From JBMNPT01 sp050943735 (GTDB lineage Bacteria > Bacillota > Clostridia > Oscillospirales > RGIG577), in assembly GCA_050943735.1 (NCBI GenBank), contig JBMNPT010000005.1, positions 73,466-137,465 on the forward strand: a stretch of DNA of 64,000 nt, in the 5' to 3' direction. The position numbers and the translations under genes are program-made. The notes under the pieces are model-generated. The model made no database searches. It was not told where the DNA came from and saw nothing but the letters and a program-made list of their open reading frames with translations. Positions 34,361-42,849 of the stretch are shown here, in pieces. Positions within the stretch are counted from its first letter, which is position 1; each line of letters starts with the position of its first letter.

Positions 34361-35113
34361 ATGAAGATTTCACTGGTGATACCGGCCTATAATGAACAGA
34401 GCATCATAGCGGATACCATACAGACAGTGGAAAAGGCATTGATCCAGTTGAGTCCGGATTATGAAATTGTGGTAGTGGATGATGGAAGCCAGGATGACAC
34501 TGCGGGAGAAGTGGAACGTTTGCAGGCCAAACGTCCGGACAGCCGGCTTCGGCTGGTGAGTTATCAGCCCAATCGGGGCAAGGGATGCGCAGTGCGCACT
34601 GGGATTCTGGAAGCGCAGGGAGATGTGATTTTCTGTACCGACGCGGATCTGGCCTACGGTGTGGCAGTGCTGGCGCCCATGCTGCAAAGACTGCAGCGGG
34701 AAAACGCAGATTTGGTGATTGGCTCCCGCCGACTGGACCACAACGGATATCGGGATTATCCGCCGCTGCGGCTGTTGGCGTCCCGGTGTTTTGGCATGGT
34801 TTCTTTTTTGGCGTCGGGCCTTCCCTATGACACCCAGTGCGGGATCAAGGGATACCGCAGAGAGGCGGGACAGGCCATTTTCCGCCGTTGCCGGACGGAT
34901 GGATTTGCCTATGATTTTGAAGTGCTGCTGCTGGCCAGCCAGCTGGGATTTCGGGTGACACAGATGCCGGTCCGGGTGATTCGGCATCGGGATTCCAAAG
35001 TAAATGTGCTGCAGGATAGCCTGCGCATCTTGCGGGATATGGTGTCCATTCGAAGCCGGCTGTTGCGGGAAGCAAAAAAGGGGGATGGGCATGAAGGAGA
35101 AAATCATCCGTAA
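34361..35113 (+). CDS. GT2 glycosyltransferase, DPM1/GtrB-like (cassette 2)
   Basis: This 250-residue enzyme is the paralogue of the one at 10163: IPAYNEQ, VVDDGSQDD, NRGKGCAV and the DxD of TDADL (D94, D96), then DTQCGIKGYRR. It is predicted to load a sugar onto a polyprenyl phosphate carrier at the cytoplasmic face. The start ATG 34361 follows GGAGG at 11 bases; an in-frame ATG at 34343 is a weaker choice. Its end overlaps the next gene by 23 bases. Confidence 0.88.
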   Translation: MKISLVIPAYNEQSIIADTIQTVEKALIQLSPDYEIVVVDDGSQDDTAGEVERLQAKRPDSRLRLVSYQPNRGKGCAVRTGILEAQGDVIFCTDADLAYGVAVLAPMLQRLQRENADLVIGSRRLDHNGYRDYPPLRLLASRCFGMVSFLASGLPYDTQCGIKGYRREAGQAIFRRCRTDGFAYDFEVLLLASQLGFRVTQMPVRVIRHRDSKVNVLQDSLRILRDMVSIRSRLLREAKKGDGHEGENHP

Positions 35114-36731
35114 ATGGATTGCCAGAGCGCCGCTGTTTTTCCTTTTGTGGGGATTCATAGCAGTGCGGTATTGCTACTACGGTTTTCACTATTTTCCCCA
35201 ATTGGATGATTATATTCAATACCACAATTACGCAGCGTATCATCCCGATTTGTGGGGACTGATAGAGCAGTTGGGGCTGCTGGCCGCGCGGCCGCTGGCA
35301 GGCCTGATGGACCTTTTTGTATGGAGTCCACTTTTTCAGGAGATGATTGTAGGTGTGTGGCTGATCGCTCTGCTGCATGCCGCTTCCGCTATGCTCTTTC
35401 GGCGGGTATGGGCCCGTTATTTTGGGACCGGTACGCTGTTTTTGGTGCTATACGCGCTGCTGCCGCTGGGGATGGAAGGGACCTATTGGATGTCTGCTTC
35501 CACTCGGGTGGTATGCAGTTTGTTTTTTGTTTCATTGTCTATGGCCTGCTTTCAGTATTGGTGTCAGCAGGGCCGTAAACGGTGGCTTGTGGCGTATGTC
35601 ATTGCCCAACTGCTTTCCTATGGCTTCTATGAACAGGGGCTGGTGTTGGGCATTACCGGAGTTTGTCTGGTGGCGCTGCTGGAATTGCGTCGGGGGCAAA
35701 AACGTGCCTGGTGGGGAGCCTGCACCTTTTTGAATGTGGCCATTTACGGAGGTTTTACCCGTATTTTTTCACAGAGTGCGCTCTACGGAGGCCGTACAGT
35801 CCTCATGCTGCCGGGTGAAGAGGGATATTGGTCTGTCTTTGTGCCCCGGGTGCTGGAGCAGTTTCGCTTAGCGTTTTGGGACGGTTTCTGGGCCACACTG
35901 GTCACTGGTACACGCAGAGGGCTAGCATTCCTGGCCAGCGATGGCAACTGGTTGTATCTGGCAGTGGTGGCAGTGCTCTGCTGCGGACTGATATGGGCAT
36001 CCCGACTCACAGAACGGGGACGCAGACATCCGTTGACTGCCCTGCTGGTAGGGGGCTTGATGGCGCTGGCACCTGTGACACCCTTTTTGGTGCTGGCCAA
36101 TCCATGGTTTTCTCTGCGGGGAACGGTCCCCTCTTTTTGTGGGCTGGCTTTGATGGTAGATACACTGTGGGGGATTGTGGCGGCGCGCCTGCCCAAAGGA
36201 CAGTGGGTGGAACAGGGAACAGCGGCGGTACTGGCCGGTGTTTTCTGTGTGGCGTCGGTGAGTGAGCTGCACGATTACCGGGCTACCTGGCATGCAGACC
36301 AGCAGGTGGTGCGGACCATTTGCATGGAGCTTAACAATGGCAGAGGGTATGAAAAACAGCAGCGTGTGGGAGTGCTGGGGATGGAAGATACCTTCCTACC
36401 GGAACAGAATTTCTATTATCACGAGCACATCCATGGCGTCACCGAGAGCTGGTGGGCGTTGACGGGAGCTTGTGCCTGTGTCAGCGGCAATGGGGATTTC
36501 CCGGAGGTGGTGCCGCTGCCCGAGGCAGAGGTGCTGTACAGCTATGAACAGGAGCAGTATCGTCTCAGCGGATTGGAGGAGTTGTATCTGTATCAGGCGG
36601 GACGGCTGATTCCGCTGACCATGGAGCCGGTGGGAGAAGAGACATACCGGTTGTTGTGGCCGGACGGAACCCTGTATGCCGAAACCTGGGAACAGGATGG
36701 AGTGGGATATATGCAGTTGGCGGAGAATTGA
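35091..36731 (+). CDS. Polytopic membrane protein, probable GT-C-like transferase (cassette 2)
   Basis: This 546-residue protein has a short N-terminus, about ten or more membrane helices and a C-terminal soluble region of about 130 residues. It shares layout and scattered residues with the gene at 10887. The first external loop has acidic pair LDD (PQLDDYIQYHNY), as found near the active site of GT-C glycosyltransferases. It starts inside the glycosyltransferase gene and ends 9 bases before the GtrA gene. Function is inferred from the cassette. Confidence 0.75.
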   Translation: MKEKIIRKWIARAPLFFLLWGFIAVRYCYYGFHYFPQLDDYIQYHNYAAYHPDLWGLIEQLGLLAARPLAGLMDLFVWSPLFQEMIVGVWLIALLHAASAMLFRRVWARYFGTGTLFLVLYALLPLGMEGTYWMSASTRVVCSLFFVSLSMACFQYWCQQGRKRWLVAYVIAQLLSYGFYEQGLVLGITGVCLVALLELRRGQKRAWWGACTFLNVAIYGGFTRIFSQSALYGGRTVLMLPGEEGYWSVFVPRVLEQFRLAFWDGFWATLVTGTRRGLAFLASDGNWLYLAVVAVLCCGLIWASRLTERGRRHPLTALLVGGLMALAPVTPFLVLANPWFSLRGTVPSFCGLALMVDTLWGIVAARLPKGQWVEQGTAAVLAGVFCVASVSELHDYRATWHADQQVVRTICMELNNGRGYEKQQRVGVLGMEDTFLPEQNFYYHEHIHGVTESWWALTGACACVSGNGDFPEVVPLPEAEVLYSYEQEQYRLSGLEELYLYQAGRLIPLTMEPVGEETYRLLWPDGTLYAETWEQDGVGYMQLAEN

Positions 36732-36740
36732 GGAGATGGG

Positions 36741-37154
36741 ATGAAAGAAAGGATTTTACGGCTGATTGAGCTGTTTGACATACGAAAATTTCTCAAGTTT
36801 GGCACCATAGGGGTGCTCAATACACTGGTGGATCTGGCGGCCTATTATGTGCTGCAGAAGGGCTTTGGCATTGACCCGTACATCTCTCAGGTGGGATCAT
36901 TTCTCATTGCCGCACTCAATAGCTTTTTGTTCAATAAATTCTGGACCTTTGAGAAGAGAAATCCGGTGACTACCAAAGAGGCAGTGCGGTATCTGTGCAC
37001 CAATGCGGGATATCTGCTCTGTTCGCTGTGTATTATGCGGTTGCTCATCGGAGGGCTGCAGCTGGACCCGTTCGTGGCGAAATTCCCCACTGCGGCGGTG
37101 ATGGTGTTGTTCAATTACCTCATGGCGAAATTTTGGGTGTTTTCGGATAAATAA
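36741..37154 (+). CDS. GtrA family membrane protein (cassette 2)
   Basis: This 137-residue protein is a clear GtrA family member with four helices, the N-terminal FLKFGTIGVLNTLVDLAAYY, FLFNKFWTFEKR and the closing NYLMAKFWVF. GtrA proteins are thought to flip undecaprenyl-linked sugars to the outer face for use by a GT-C transferase, which fits its two partners upstream. It closes cassette 2 and is followed by a terminator. Confidence 0.92.
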   Translation: MKERILRLIELFDIRKFLKFGTIGVLNTLVDLAAYYVLQKGFGIDPYISQVGSFLIAALNSFLFNKFWTFEKRNPVTTKEAVRYLCTNAGYLLCSLCIMRLLIGGLQLDPFVAKFPTAAVMVLFNYLMAKFWVFSDK

Positions 37155-37162
37155 TAGAGGAG

Positions 37163-37187
37163 AAAGGCGGTGTAAACCGCCTTTTTT
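37163..37187 (+). terminator. Terminator after cassette 2
   Basis: An 8-bp stem AAAGGCGG/CCGCCTTT, TGTAAA loop and a T-run, 8 bases after the GtrA stop. Confidence 0.78.
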
Positions 37188-37207
37188 GCGGGAAGGGAGC
37201 GTGAAGA

Positions 37208-38482
37208 GTGATGCGAATCTGGAGAGCCAATCTGGTATTCACCAGCCAGCCCCAGCGGTTTGACTGCATCGAGAGAGGATATCTGGTGGAAGAGGAAGGG
37301 ATCATCCGCTATGTGGGTGCCCAATTGCCCAGTCGGTGGCAGGAACTGCCGGTGGAGGATTTGGGAGAGGCACTGATGATTCCGGGATTTGTGGATGTGC
37401 ATGTGCATGCCCCTCAGCTGCCCAATCAGGGAGTGGGGCTGGATGAAGAATTGCTGCCCTGGCTGGAAAAGCATACCTTTCCCATGGAGAGCCGTTTTTC
37501 TGATTTGGAATTTGCGGAAAAGTGTTATCGCAGATTTGCCCGGGAGCTGATTCGTCAGGGAACCACCCGGGTGGTGGTGTTTGGCACCATCCATCAGGAG
37601 GCCACTCTTTTGCTGGCCCAGGTGCTGCGGGAAGCGGGATTGGGCGCCTACGTGGGTCGGGTTAACATGGATCGGAACTGTCCGGAGGAGCTTCGGGAGG
37701 ATACCCGGCGATCTCTGGAGCAAACGGAGGAATTCCTGTGGCGCTGCCGCGATCCCCGGGGGATGGTAAAGCCCATTCTGACGCCTCGGTTTGTCCCCAG
37801 TACCACTCCCCAGCTGATGGAGGGACTGGGACGGTTGGCGCAGCGATATCAGGTGCCGGTGCAGTCTCATTTGTGTGAGAATCGGTCGGAAGTGGAATGG
37901 GTGGCCAGCCTGCATCCGGAGATTCCCACTTTTGCGCAGGTATATGAGCGGTACGGGTTGATGCCGGAAGGGCGCACCATCATGGCCCACTGCATTTATC
38001 TCAAGCCGGAGGAACAACGGCTGCTGGCGGAGAAAAAGGTGTTGGTGGCCCATTGTCCTCAGTCCAACACCGACCTAGCCAGCGGAATGATGCCGCTGCG
38101 GCGATGGCTGAACCAAGGCCTACGGGTGGGGTTGGGCAGCGATGTGGCAGGAGGCCACAGCCTGTCCATGATGCGTCAGTTGGTGGACGCAGTGGGAATT
38201 TCCAAACTTCGGTGGGTGGAGGCGCCGGAGGAGCGATTCCTGACGCTCAGCGAAGCGTTTTACCTGGCTACCAAGGGAGGCGGCGCCTGGTTTGGCCGGG
38301 TGGGCAGTCTGGAAGAGGGATACGCTATGGACGCACTGGTACTGCGGGAGCAGGAAGAACCGCTGGTAAAGCGTTCACCGATGGAACGGTTGGAACAGTT
38401 GCTCTATACTGGGGATGATCGAAATATTGAACGTCGGATCATAGCAGGCAGAGAAGTGCAAGAAAATTTTGAAAAAATTTGA
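37208..38482 (+). CDS. guaD: Guanine deaminase
   Basis: This 424-residue zinc amidohydrolase converts guanine to xanthine and ammonia. The zinc motif HVH is at residues 65-67 and is followed by the guanine-deaminase signature APQLPNQGVGLDEELLPWLEKHTFP. Further ligands lie in SHLCEN, MAHCIYL and GLGSDVAGG. GTG 37208 and ATG 37211 are adjacent; the AGGGAG site is 8 bases before the GTG. It stands between the Gtr cassette and tRNA-Gln and is monocistronic. Confidence 0.92.
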   Translation: MMRIWRANLVFTSQPQRFDCIERGYLVEEEGIIRYVGAQLPSRWQELPVEDLGEALMIPGFVDVHVHAPQLPNQGVGLDEELLPWLEKHTFPMESRFSDLEFAEKCYRRFARELIRQGTTRVVVFGTIHQEATLLLAQVLREAGLGAYVGRVNMDRNCPEELREDTRRSLEQTEEFLWRCRDPRGMVKPILTPRFVPSTTPQLMEGLGRLAQRYQVPVQSHLCENRSEVEWVASLHPEIPTFAQVYERYGLMPEGRTIMAHCIYLKPEEQRLLAEKKVLVAHCPQSNTDLASGMMPLRRWLNQGLRVGLGSDVAGGHSLSMMRQLVDAVGISKLRWVEAPEERFLTLSEAFYLATKGGGAWFGRVGSLEEGYAMDALVLREQEEPLVKRSPMERLEQLLYTGDDRNIERRIIAGREVQENFEKI

Positions 38483-38490
38483 AAAATTCC

Positions 38491-38519
38491 TTGACAATTG
38501 GGTAAAAATTGTATAAGAT
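38491..38519 (+). promoter_or_regulatory. Promoter of tRNA-Gln
   Basis: TTGACA (38491-38496), a 17-base spacer and TAAGAT (38514-38519), 30 bases before the tRNA. Confidence 0.82.
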
Positions 38520-38549
38520 AATTCTCGTGCTCTATGTGAGCAGCAAAAT

Positions 38550-38623
38550 TGCCCGATTGTGTAATGGTAGCACAGCAGACTCTGACTCTGTCAGTCTGGG
38601 TTCGAATCCTAGTCGGGCAGCCA
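38550..38623 (+). tRNA. tRNA-Gln (anticodon CTG)
   Basis: The 74 bases fold as a full cloverleaf: acceptor TGCCCGA/TCGGGCA, D arm GTGT/GCAC-type pairing, anticodon stem GCAGA/TCTGT with loop CTCTGAC (anticodon CTG), a 4-base variable loop, T arm CTGGG-TTCGAAT-CCTAG, discriminator G and encoded CCA. It reads CAG. The first-position U-A pair is usual in glutamine tRNAs. Confidence 0.95.
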
Positions 38624-38626
38624 TAC

Positions 38627-38657
38627 AAAAAGCGACTTGATTGATCAAGTCGCTTTT
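38627..38657. terminator. Terminator after tRNA-Gln
   Basis: A 13-14-bp stem AAAAGCGACTTGA with its complement, TTGA loop and T-run. It may also end the convergent gene at 38671. Confidence 0.85.
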
Positions 38658-38670
38658 ATTTTTGTACGGA

Positions 38671-39069
38671 CTAGCTGCCATAGTCTTCACACAGACGGGT
38701 GAGTTCCTCCTGGCTGTAGAGAGGAATGCCCTCTTCCAGCAATTGCTGGTCTGCTTCGGGAAGATATTTTACATAGATATCAATCACCTGAAAGGGAAAG
38801 GGAGAGGCGCTGCTGAAAACACCGATACGTCCCTGAAAATTTTTGGCGATATACATAGGTTCATCCGAAGCGAGTTCCTCCTCAAAGACCAGAGGAGAAT
38901 CGGTGACAGGTGGAGTGACACTGCGGGAATTTTGTGCGACAGAGGGGGTATACTCTGAAACAGATGGTTCCGAATCAGTCCGGGCAGTGCAAAAGGGCAA
39001 TGAAACAGCCAGCACCACAGCGACGGCAGTGATCAGTAATAATGTGCTGTTTTTGGGTGCTTGTGCCAT
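38671..39069 (-). CDS. BofC C-terminal domain-like protein
   Basis: This 132-residue protein has an N-terminal membrane helix or signal (about residues 9-27), a Ser/Pro-rich linker and a 60-residue C-terminal domain. That domain (YIAKNFQGRIGVFSSAS, then IYVKYLPEADQQLLEEGIPLYSQEELTRL) resembles the BofC C-terminal domain. BofC in Bacillus tunes the SpoIVB/sigma-K checkpoint, but Clostridial members with only this domain have no proven role. The start ATG 39069 has AAGGAGGG upstream. Confidence 0.72.
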   Translation of the reverse strand: MAQAPKNSTLLLITAVAVVLAVSLPFCTARTDSEPSVSEYTPSVAQNSRSVTPPVTDSPLVFEEELASDEPMYIAKNFQGRIGVFSSASPFPFQVIDIYVKYLPEADQQLLEEGIPLYSQEELTRLCEDYGS

Positions 39070-39159
39070 AATGGGTCCCTCCTTTTTATGGACTTTATCT
39101 ATGGTTTGCCCGAAAATTGTGAAAATATCCCTTTTTTTATTCCGTTTGCCGGAGATTTG

Positions 39160-39168
39160 TGCTATACT
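39160..39168 (+). promoter_or_regulatory. Extended -10 promoter of the class A PBP gene
   Basis: TGCTATACT lies 50 bases before the TTG start. No matching -35 box was seen. Confidence 0.5.
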
Positions 39169-39217
39169 TAATATTACGTCCTGATGTGGGACAGTCCACG
39201 GCAAAGGAGGCCATGCA

Positions 39218-41560
39218 TTGAAAGCGATAAAATTCTTTTTCATGTCTATTTTTCTGTTGGTCGTAACGTCCGGAATCATCTGTACCAGTGCGCTGGCCTG
39301 GTATCTGTTTATTTATTTGGATCCTCAGCTGGATATGGATTTTGATGTGCTGATGAGTCAGGAATTCAGCAGCATCATCCTCACCAAAAATCCGGAAACA
39401 GGGGAATATGAGGAATCGGAACGCCTGTATGACGAGCAGAATCGTATTTGGGTGGAGATCGAAGATGTTCCGGAGAATCTCAAATACGCGTATATTTCCA
39501 TTGAGGATGAACGGTTTGAAAAGCACAACGGTGTGGACTGGAAACGTACTCTGGGCGCTGTAGTGGGTTTTGTCACTGGCGCGGACAGCTACGGCGGGTC
39601 TACCATTACCCAGCAGCTGGTGAAAAACGTCACCGGCGAAAATGAAATCCGTCCTGACCGGAAAATCAAGGAAATCATGCGTGCGCTCAAATTGGAGCGG
39701 ACTTATAAAAAAGATGAAATCCTGGAGATGTACCTGAACACCATCTTCTTGGGCAATAAGCTCTATGGTGTACAGTCGGCATCTCAGGCTTACTTTGGTA
39801 AGGATGTGTCCGAGCTGGATTTGGCCCAATGTGCTGCGTTGGCGGGCATTACCAATAACCCCAGCAAATACAATCCATGGCGTTTCCCTGAATTTGTCAA
39901 GGATCGTCAGGAAACCATCTTAGGTAAGATGAAGCAGTTGGGACATATCACACAGGAAGAATATGATCAGGCCATGGCGGAAGAGCTGGTCTATCAGGAA
40001 AAGGGCGCCACCGGCACCACATCTCAAGTGGTATCCTGGTACAATGAACAGGTCCGGGATGATGTGGTGGAAGCCTTGATGGAAGAAAAGGGCTATTCCG
40101 AAGACGTTGCCAAACGTATGGTGCTTTCGGGCGGTCTGCAAATCTACTCTGCAGAGGATGTGCGGATTCAAAATATTTTGGAAACGGTCTATCAGGATCC
40201 CTCCAATTTCCCCCAGCTGCGGGGGGATGTGCAGCCTCAGTCTGCTATGGTAGTGGAAGATCCCCATACCGGAGCCATTGTGGGTCTGGTGGGCGGCCGC
40301 GGTGAAAAAACGGTGAACCGGGGATGGAATAACGCCTCCCGGGCTAAGCGGCAGCCGGGTTCTGCTTTCAAACCTTTGGCAGTGTATGGTCCCGCATTGG
40401 AAAATGACCTCATTACCTATGGTACCAACTTTGTGGATGAGCCCTACGATCCGGTGACCAGAAAGCCTAAAAATGCGTATTCTGGCTTCAAAGGCCCCAT
40501 GTCGGTGCAGCGCGCCATTATGATTTCCTGTAATACCATTGCCACTCAGGTATTGATGGATGTGCTCACGCCGGAAGCTTCCATTGACTTTCTGGAAAAA
40601 CAGCTGGGCTTTACCACTCTGGTTCGTTCCCGTACCCAGAATGGCAAAGTGTACAGCGACATTGGTCAGTCTCTGGCTTTGGGTGGTTTGACCGATGGCG
40701 TGACCGTGAAGGAAATGGCAGGTGCGTATAGTGCGTTGGCCAATGAAGGAGAATATATTGAACCTTACACTTTCTATAAAGTATTGGATCATACCGGTAA
40801 GGTTTTGTTGGAAAACGAGCCGGAAGGCGAACAGGTCTTCAGCCAGGAAACCGCATTTATCATGACCGAAATGCTCAAGACTGTGGTGTATGGTACTGAC
40901 AGTTTGGCCACTGGTAAAGCGGCCAAGCTGGCCAGTGGCACTACCGTAGCGGGTAAGACCGGTACCACCAATGACAAAAAGGACTTGTGGTTTGCCGGCT
41001 ATACTCCATATTATGTGGGCGTGGTTTGGTTTGGCTATGAAGAACCCAGAGCTTTGGGAAGCGGCATTAGTAATACCAATAGTACCATTCGGGTTTGGAA
41101 AAACGTGATGGACCAGATTCACGAACCGCTGGAGCAGGCAGATTTCCCCGAAATGCCAGATGGTGTGGTAAAAGCCAGCTTCTGTGAATTGGGTGGAGGT
41201 AAACCCAGATCGGGCTGTGTCGCCAAGGTAGGATATTTCAAGAAGGGAACGGAACCCAGTTCTTATTGTACAGGGCATGGAGGGATGGTAAATCCCAGTA
41301 CCGATCCGTCTACTAGTGAAACGGAAAATCCAACTACCACTGGAGAAACCACGACCTCTCCCAGCACGTCAGAGCCGGGAACAAGTACTAGCACAAGTAC
41401 GAGTACCAGCACAAGTACCAGCACGAGTACCAGTACCAGTACAAGCACTTCCACTTCTACTTCTCCCAGTACGTCGGAGTCTACAACTCCCACGCCTCCG
41501 CCAGTGGAACCTACGCCCAGTGGAGGCACACCTGGAGGAGAACTGGAATTTCCCGATTAG
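39218..41560 (+). CDS. Class A penicillin-binding protein (PBP1A-like)
   Basis: This 780-residue membrane-bound enzyme polymerises and cross-links peptidoglycan. It has one N-terminal helix, a transglycosylase domain with catalytic Glu in IEDERFEKHNG (E96) and GGSTITQQLVKN, and a transpeptidase domain with SAFK (S382, K385), SCN (437-439) and KTGT (580-583). The last 90 residues are Ser/Thr/Pro-rich, with a long Ser-Thr alternation, and probably reach into the wall. The start is TTG 39218 after AAAGGAGG. Confidence 0.92.
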   Translation: MKAIKFFFMSIFLLVVTSGIICTSALAWYLFIYLDPQLDMDFDVLMSQEFSSIILTKNPETGEYEESERLYDEQNRIWVEIEDVPENLKYAYISIEDERFEKHNGVDWKRTLGAVVGFVTGADSYGGSTITQQLVKNVTGENEIRPDRKIKEIMRALKLERTYKKDEILEMYLNTIFLGNKLYGVQSASQAYFGKDVSELDLAQCAALAGITNNPSKYNPWRFPEFVKDRQETILGKMKQLGHITQEEYDQAMAEELVYQEKGATGTTSQVVSWYNEQVRDDVVEALMEEKGYSEDVAKRMVLSGGLQIYSAEDVRIQNILETVYQDPSNFPQLRGDVQPQSAMVVEDPHTGAIVGLVGGRGEKTVNRGWNNASRAKRQPGSAFKPLAVYGPALENDLITYGTNFVDEPYDPVTRKPKNAYSGFKGPMSVQRAIMISCNTIATQVLMDVLTPEASIDFLEKQLGFTTLVRSRTQNGKVYSDIGQSLALGGLTDGVTVKEMAGAYSALANEGEYIEPYTFYKVLDHTGKVLLENEPEGEQVFSQETAFIMTEMLKTVVYGTDSLATGKAAKLASGTTVAGKTGTTNDKKDLWFAGYTPYYVGVVWFGYEEPRALGSGISNTNSTIRVWKNVMDQIHEPLEQADFPEMPDGVVKASFCELGGGKPRSGCVAKVGYFKKGTEPSSYCTGHGGMVNPSTDPSTSETENPTTTGETTTSPSTSEPGTSTSTSTSTSTSTSTSTSTSTSTSTSTSPSTSESTTPTPPPVEPTPSGGTPGGELEFPD
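41385..41466 (+). repeat. Ser-Thr codon repeat in the PBP tail
   Basis: About 27 codons alternate AGY/ACN (Ser-Thr) almost without break. Hexamer units such as AGTACC and AGCACA recur, so length change by slippage would stay in frame when whole units are gained or lost. Confidence 0.85.
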
Positions 41561-41570
41561 CGCAGTATAA

Positions 41571-41608
41571 AAAACAGGCAGAACTCACATAAGAGTTCTG
41601 CCTGTTTT
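41571..41608. terminator. Bidirectional terminator between PBP and ytvI
   Basis: A perfect 16-bp stem (41571-41586 with 41593-41608) with A and T ends. Confidence 0.88.
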
Positions 41609-41610
41609 GT

Positions 41611-42711
41611 TTAGGTATCTTTGGGAGAATCAGCAGTGAATTGTTTGAAAGTGCCATTTTGGATGAGATATGTGATGAGAAGCATGAGAATCGGTCCCGC
41701 GATCATGCCCACCACTCCGAACAATCCCATACCCACGTAAATGGATAGAAGCGTGAGAAGAGGATGCAGTCCGATGCGTTGTCCCACCACTTTTGGTTCC
41801 AGCACTTGGCGAACCAGCAGGATAATTCCGTACAGCGCCAACAATTCAATTCCCAGTAGGGTCTGTCCGGTAATCAGACTGTACAGTCCCCAGGGAATCA
41901 AAACGGTTCCAGTGCCCAAAATGGGCAGTGCGTCGATGACAGCCACTGCCAGTGCCAGTGCCAATGCGTACTCCAGACGAAACAGAATAAAACCGATGAG
42001 CAGCTCTACAAAGGTGATCCCCATGAGAATCAGCTGCGCCTGTAAGTATTTGATCAATGTACTGCCCAAAAAGTTTTGCAGTCCCTGGGCCAGCCGTTGA
42101 CCGGCAGGAGGCAGGAGATTCCAAAGGGTACGTTTGACGCCCTCGCGGTCACTGCTGATGAGGATGGAAGCCACCAGAAAAACAATTAAAAAGAGAAGTA
42201 CAGAGGGAACGGTGCGGGCCACTCCGGTGGCCATATGGAAGGCGCCGGTGGACCAGGAGTCAGGCAGGGTGAAATCACCCTTGAACAGCGCGTCCAGCAT
42301 GTTGGCCGCTGTATCTACAATTCCCTTGGGCAGGAAGGGCAGCCATTGCGTGAGGTTTTGTGTGAAGTCAATCAGAGTGTCAGGCAAATGCTGCAATTCA
42401 TTGGAGAGAATTTGCAGCAAACCGGACATCTCGGCAATTAGCTTGCTGAAAAGCGCGTATAGCCCCAGCAAAAGTAACCCAGCGGAAGAGAGTACCGATA
42501 CAATCGCAGCCAATGTGCGGGGAAGATGGAGCCGTTTGTGAAGCAATCGGACCAGAGGCTCCAGCAGTGTGGCCAATAGCCAGGCGAGAATAAAGGGAAG
42601 CAATAGAGCGAATAGATAGCGAAAGAAGAGAACGATACCCGCTATGGCCAGTGCACTGTAAAACAAGGTCAACAGTATCTTACGATGGGTACTGGGAGGG
42701 ATGTCCCACAT
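41611..42711 (-). CDS. ytvI: YtvI-like sporulation membrane protein (AI-2E transporter family)
   Basis: This 366-residue protein has about eight membrane helices and the AI-2E/PerM family pattern, including DALPILGTGTVLIPWGLYSLITG and VLEPKVVGQRIGLHPLLTLLSIYVG. The length and N-terminal shape fit the sporulation protein YtvI. Its exact role is unknown; permease function is inferred from the family. GAGGTG precedes the ATG. Upstream, CATATACT on the minus strand resembles a sigma-E -10 box, but the -35 is weak. Confidence 0.85.
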   Translation of the reverse strand: MWDIPPSTHRKILLTLFYSALAIAGIVLFFRYLFALLLPFILAWLLATLLEPLVRLLHKRLHLPRTLAAIVSVLSSAGLLLLGLYALFSKLIAEMSGLLQILSNELQHLPDTLIDFTQNLTQWLPFLPKGIVDTAANMLDALFKGDFTLPDSWSTGAFHMATGVARTVPSVLLFLIVFLVASILISSDREGVKRTLWNLLPPAGQRLAQGLQNFLGSTLIKYLQAQLILMGITFVELLIGFILFRLEYALALALAVAVIDALPILGTGTVLIPWGLYSLITGQTLLGIELLALYGIILLVRQVLEPKVVGQRIGLHPLLTLLSIYVGMGLFGVVGMIAGPILMLLITYLIQNGTFKQFTADSPKDT

Positions 42712-42814
42712 GATTACACCTCATTTGCACCAATATTTTGAATCTCAAACAGTATATGATATTTTTAGAAACAAATTGTGAACAAACTGCAAATTTACTG
42801 CAAACTATATGAAA

Positions 42815-42841
42815 AAAAGAACCGCCACAGGCGGTTCTTTT
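42815..42841 (-). terminator. Terminator after the phosphoglycerate mutase-like gene
   Basis: A 12-bp stem AAAAGAACCGCC with its complement, ACA loop and flanking A/T runs, 9 bases past the minus-strand stop. Confidence 0.85.
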
Positions 42842-42849
42842 GGAATGTA

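Noticed and set aside
41385..41466. CRISPR-like or minisatellite array
   Set aside because: The repeat is a codon-level Ser-Thr alternation inside the PBP frame, with no spacers.
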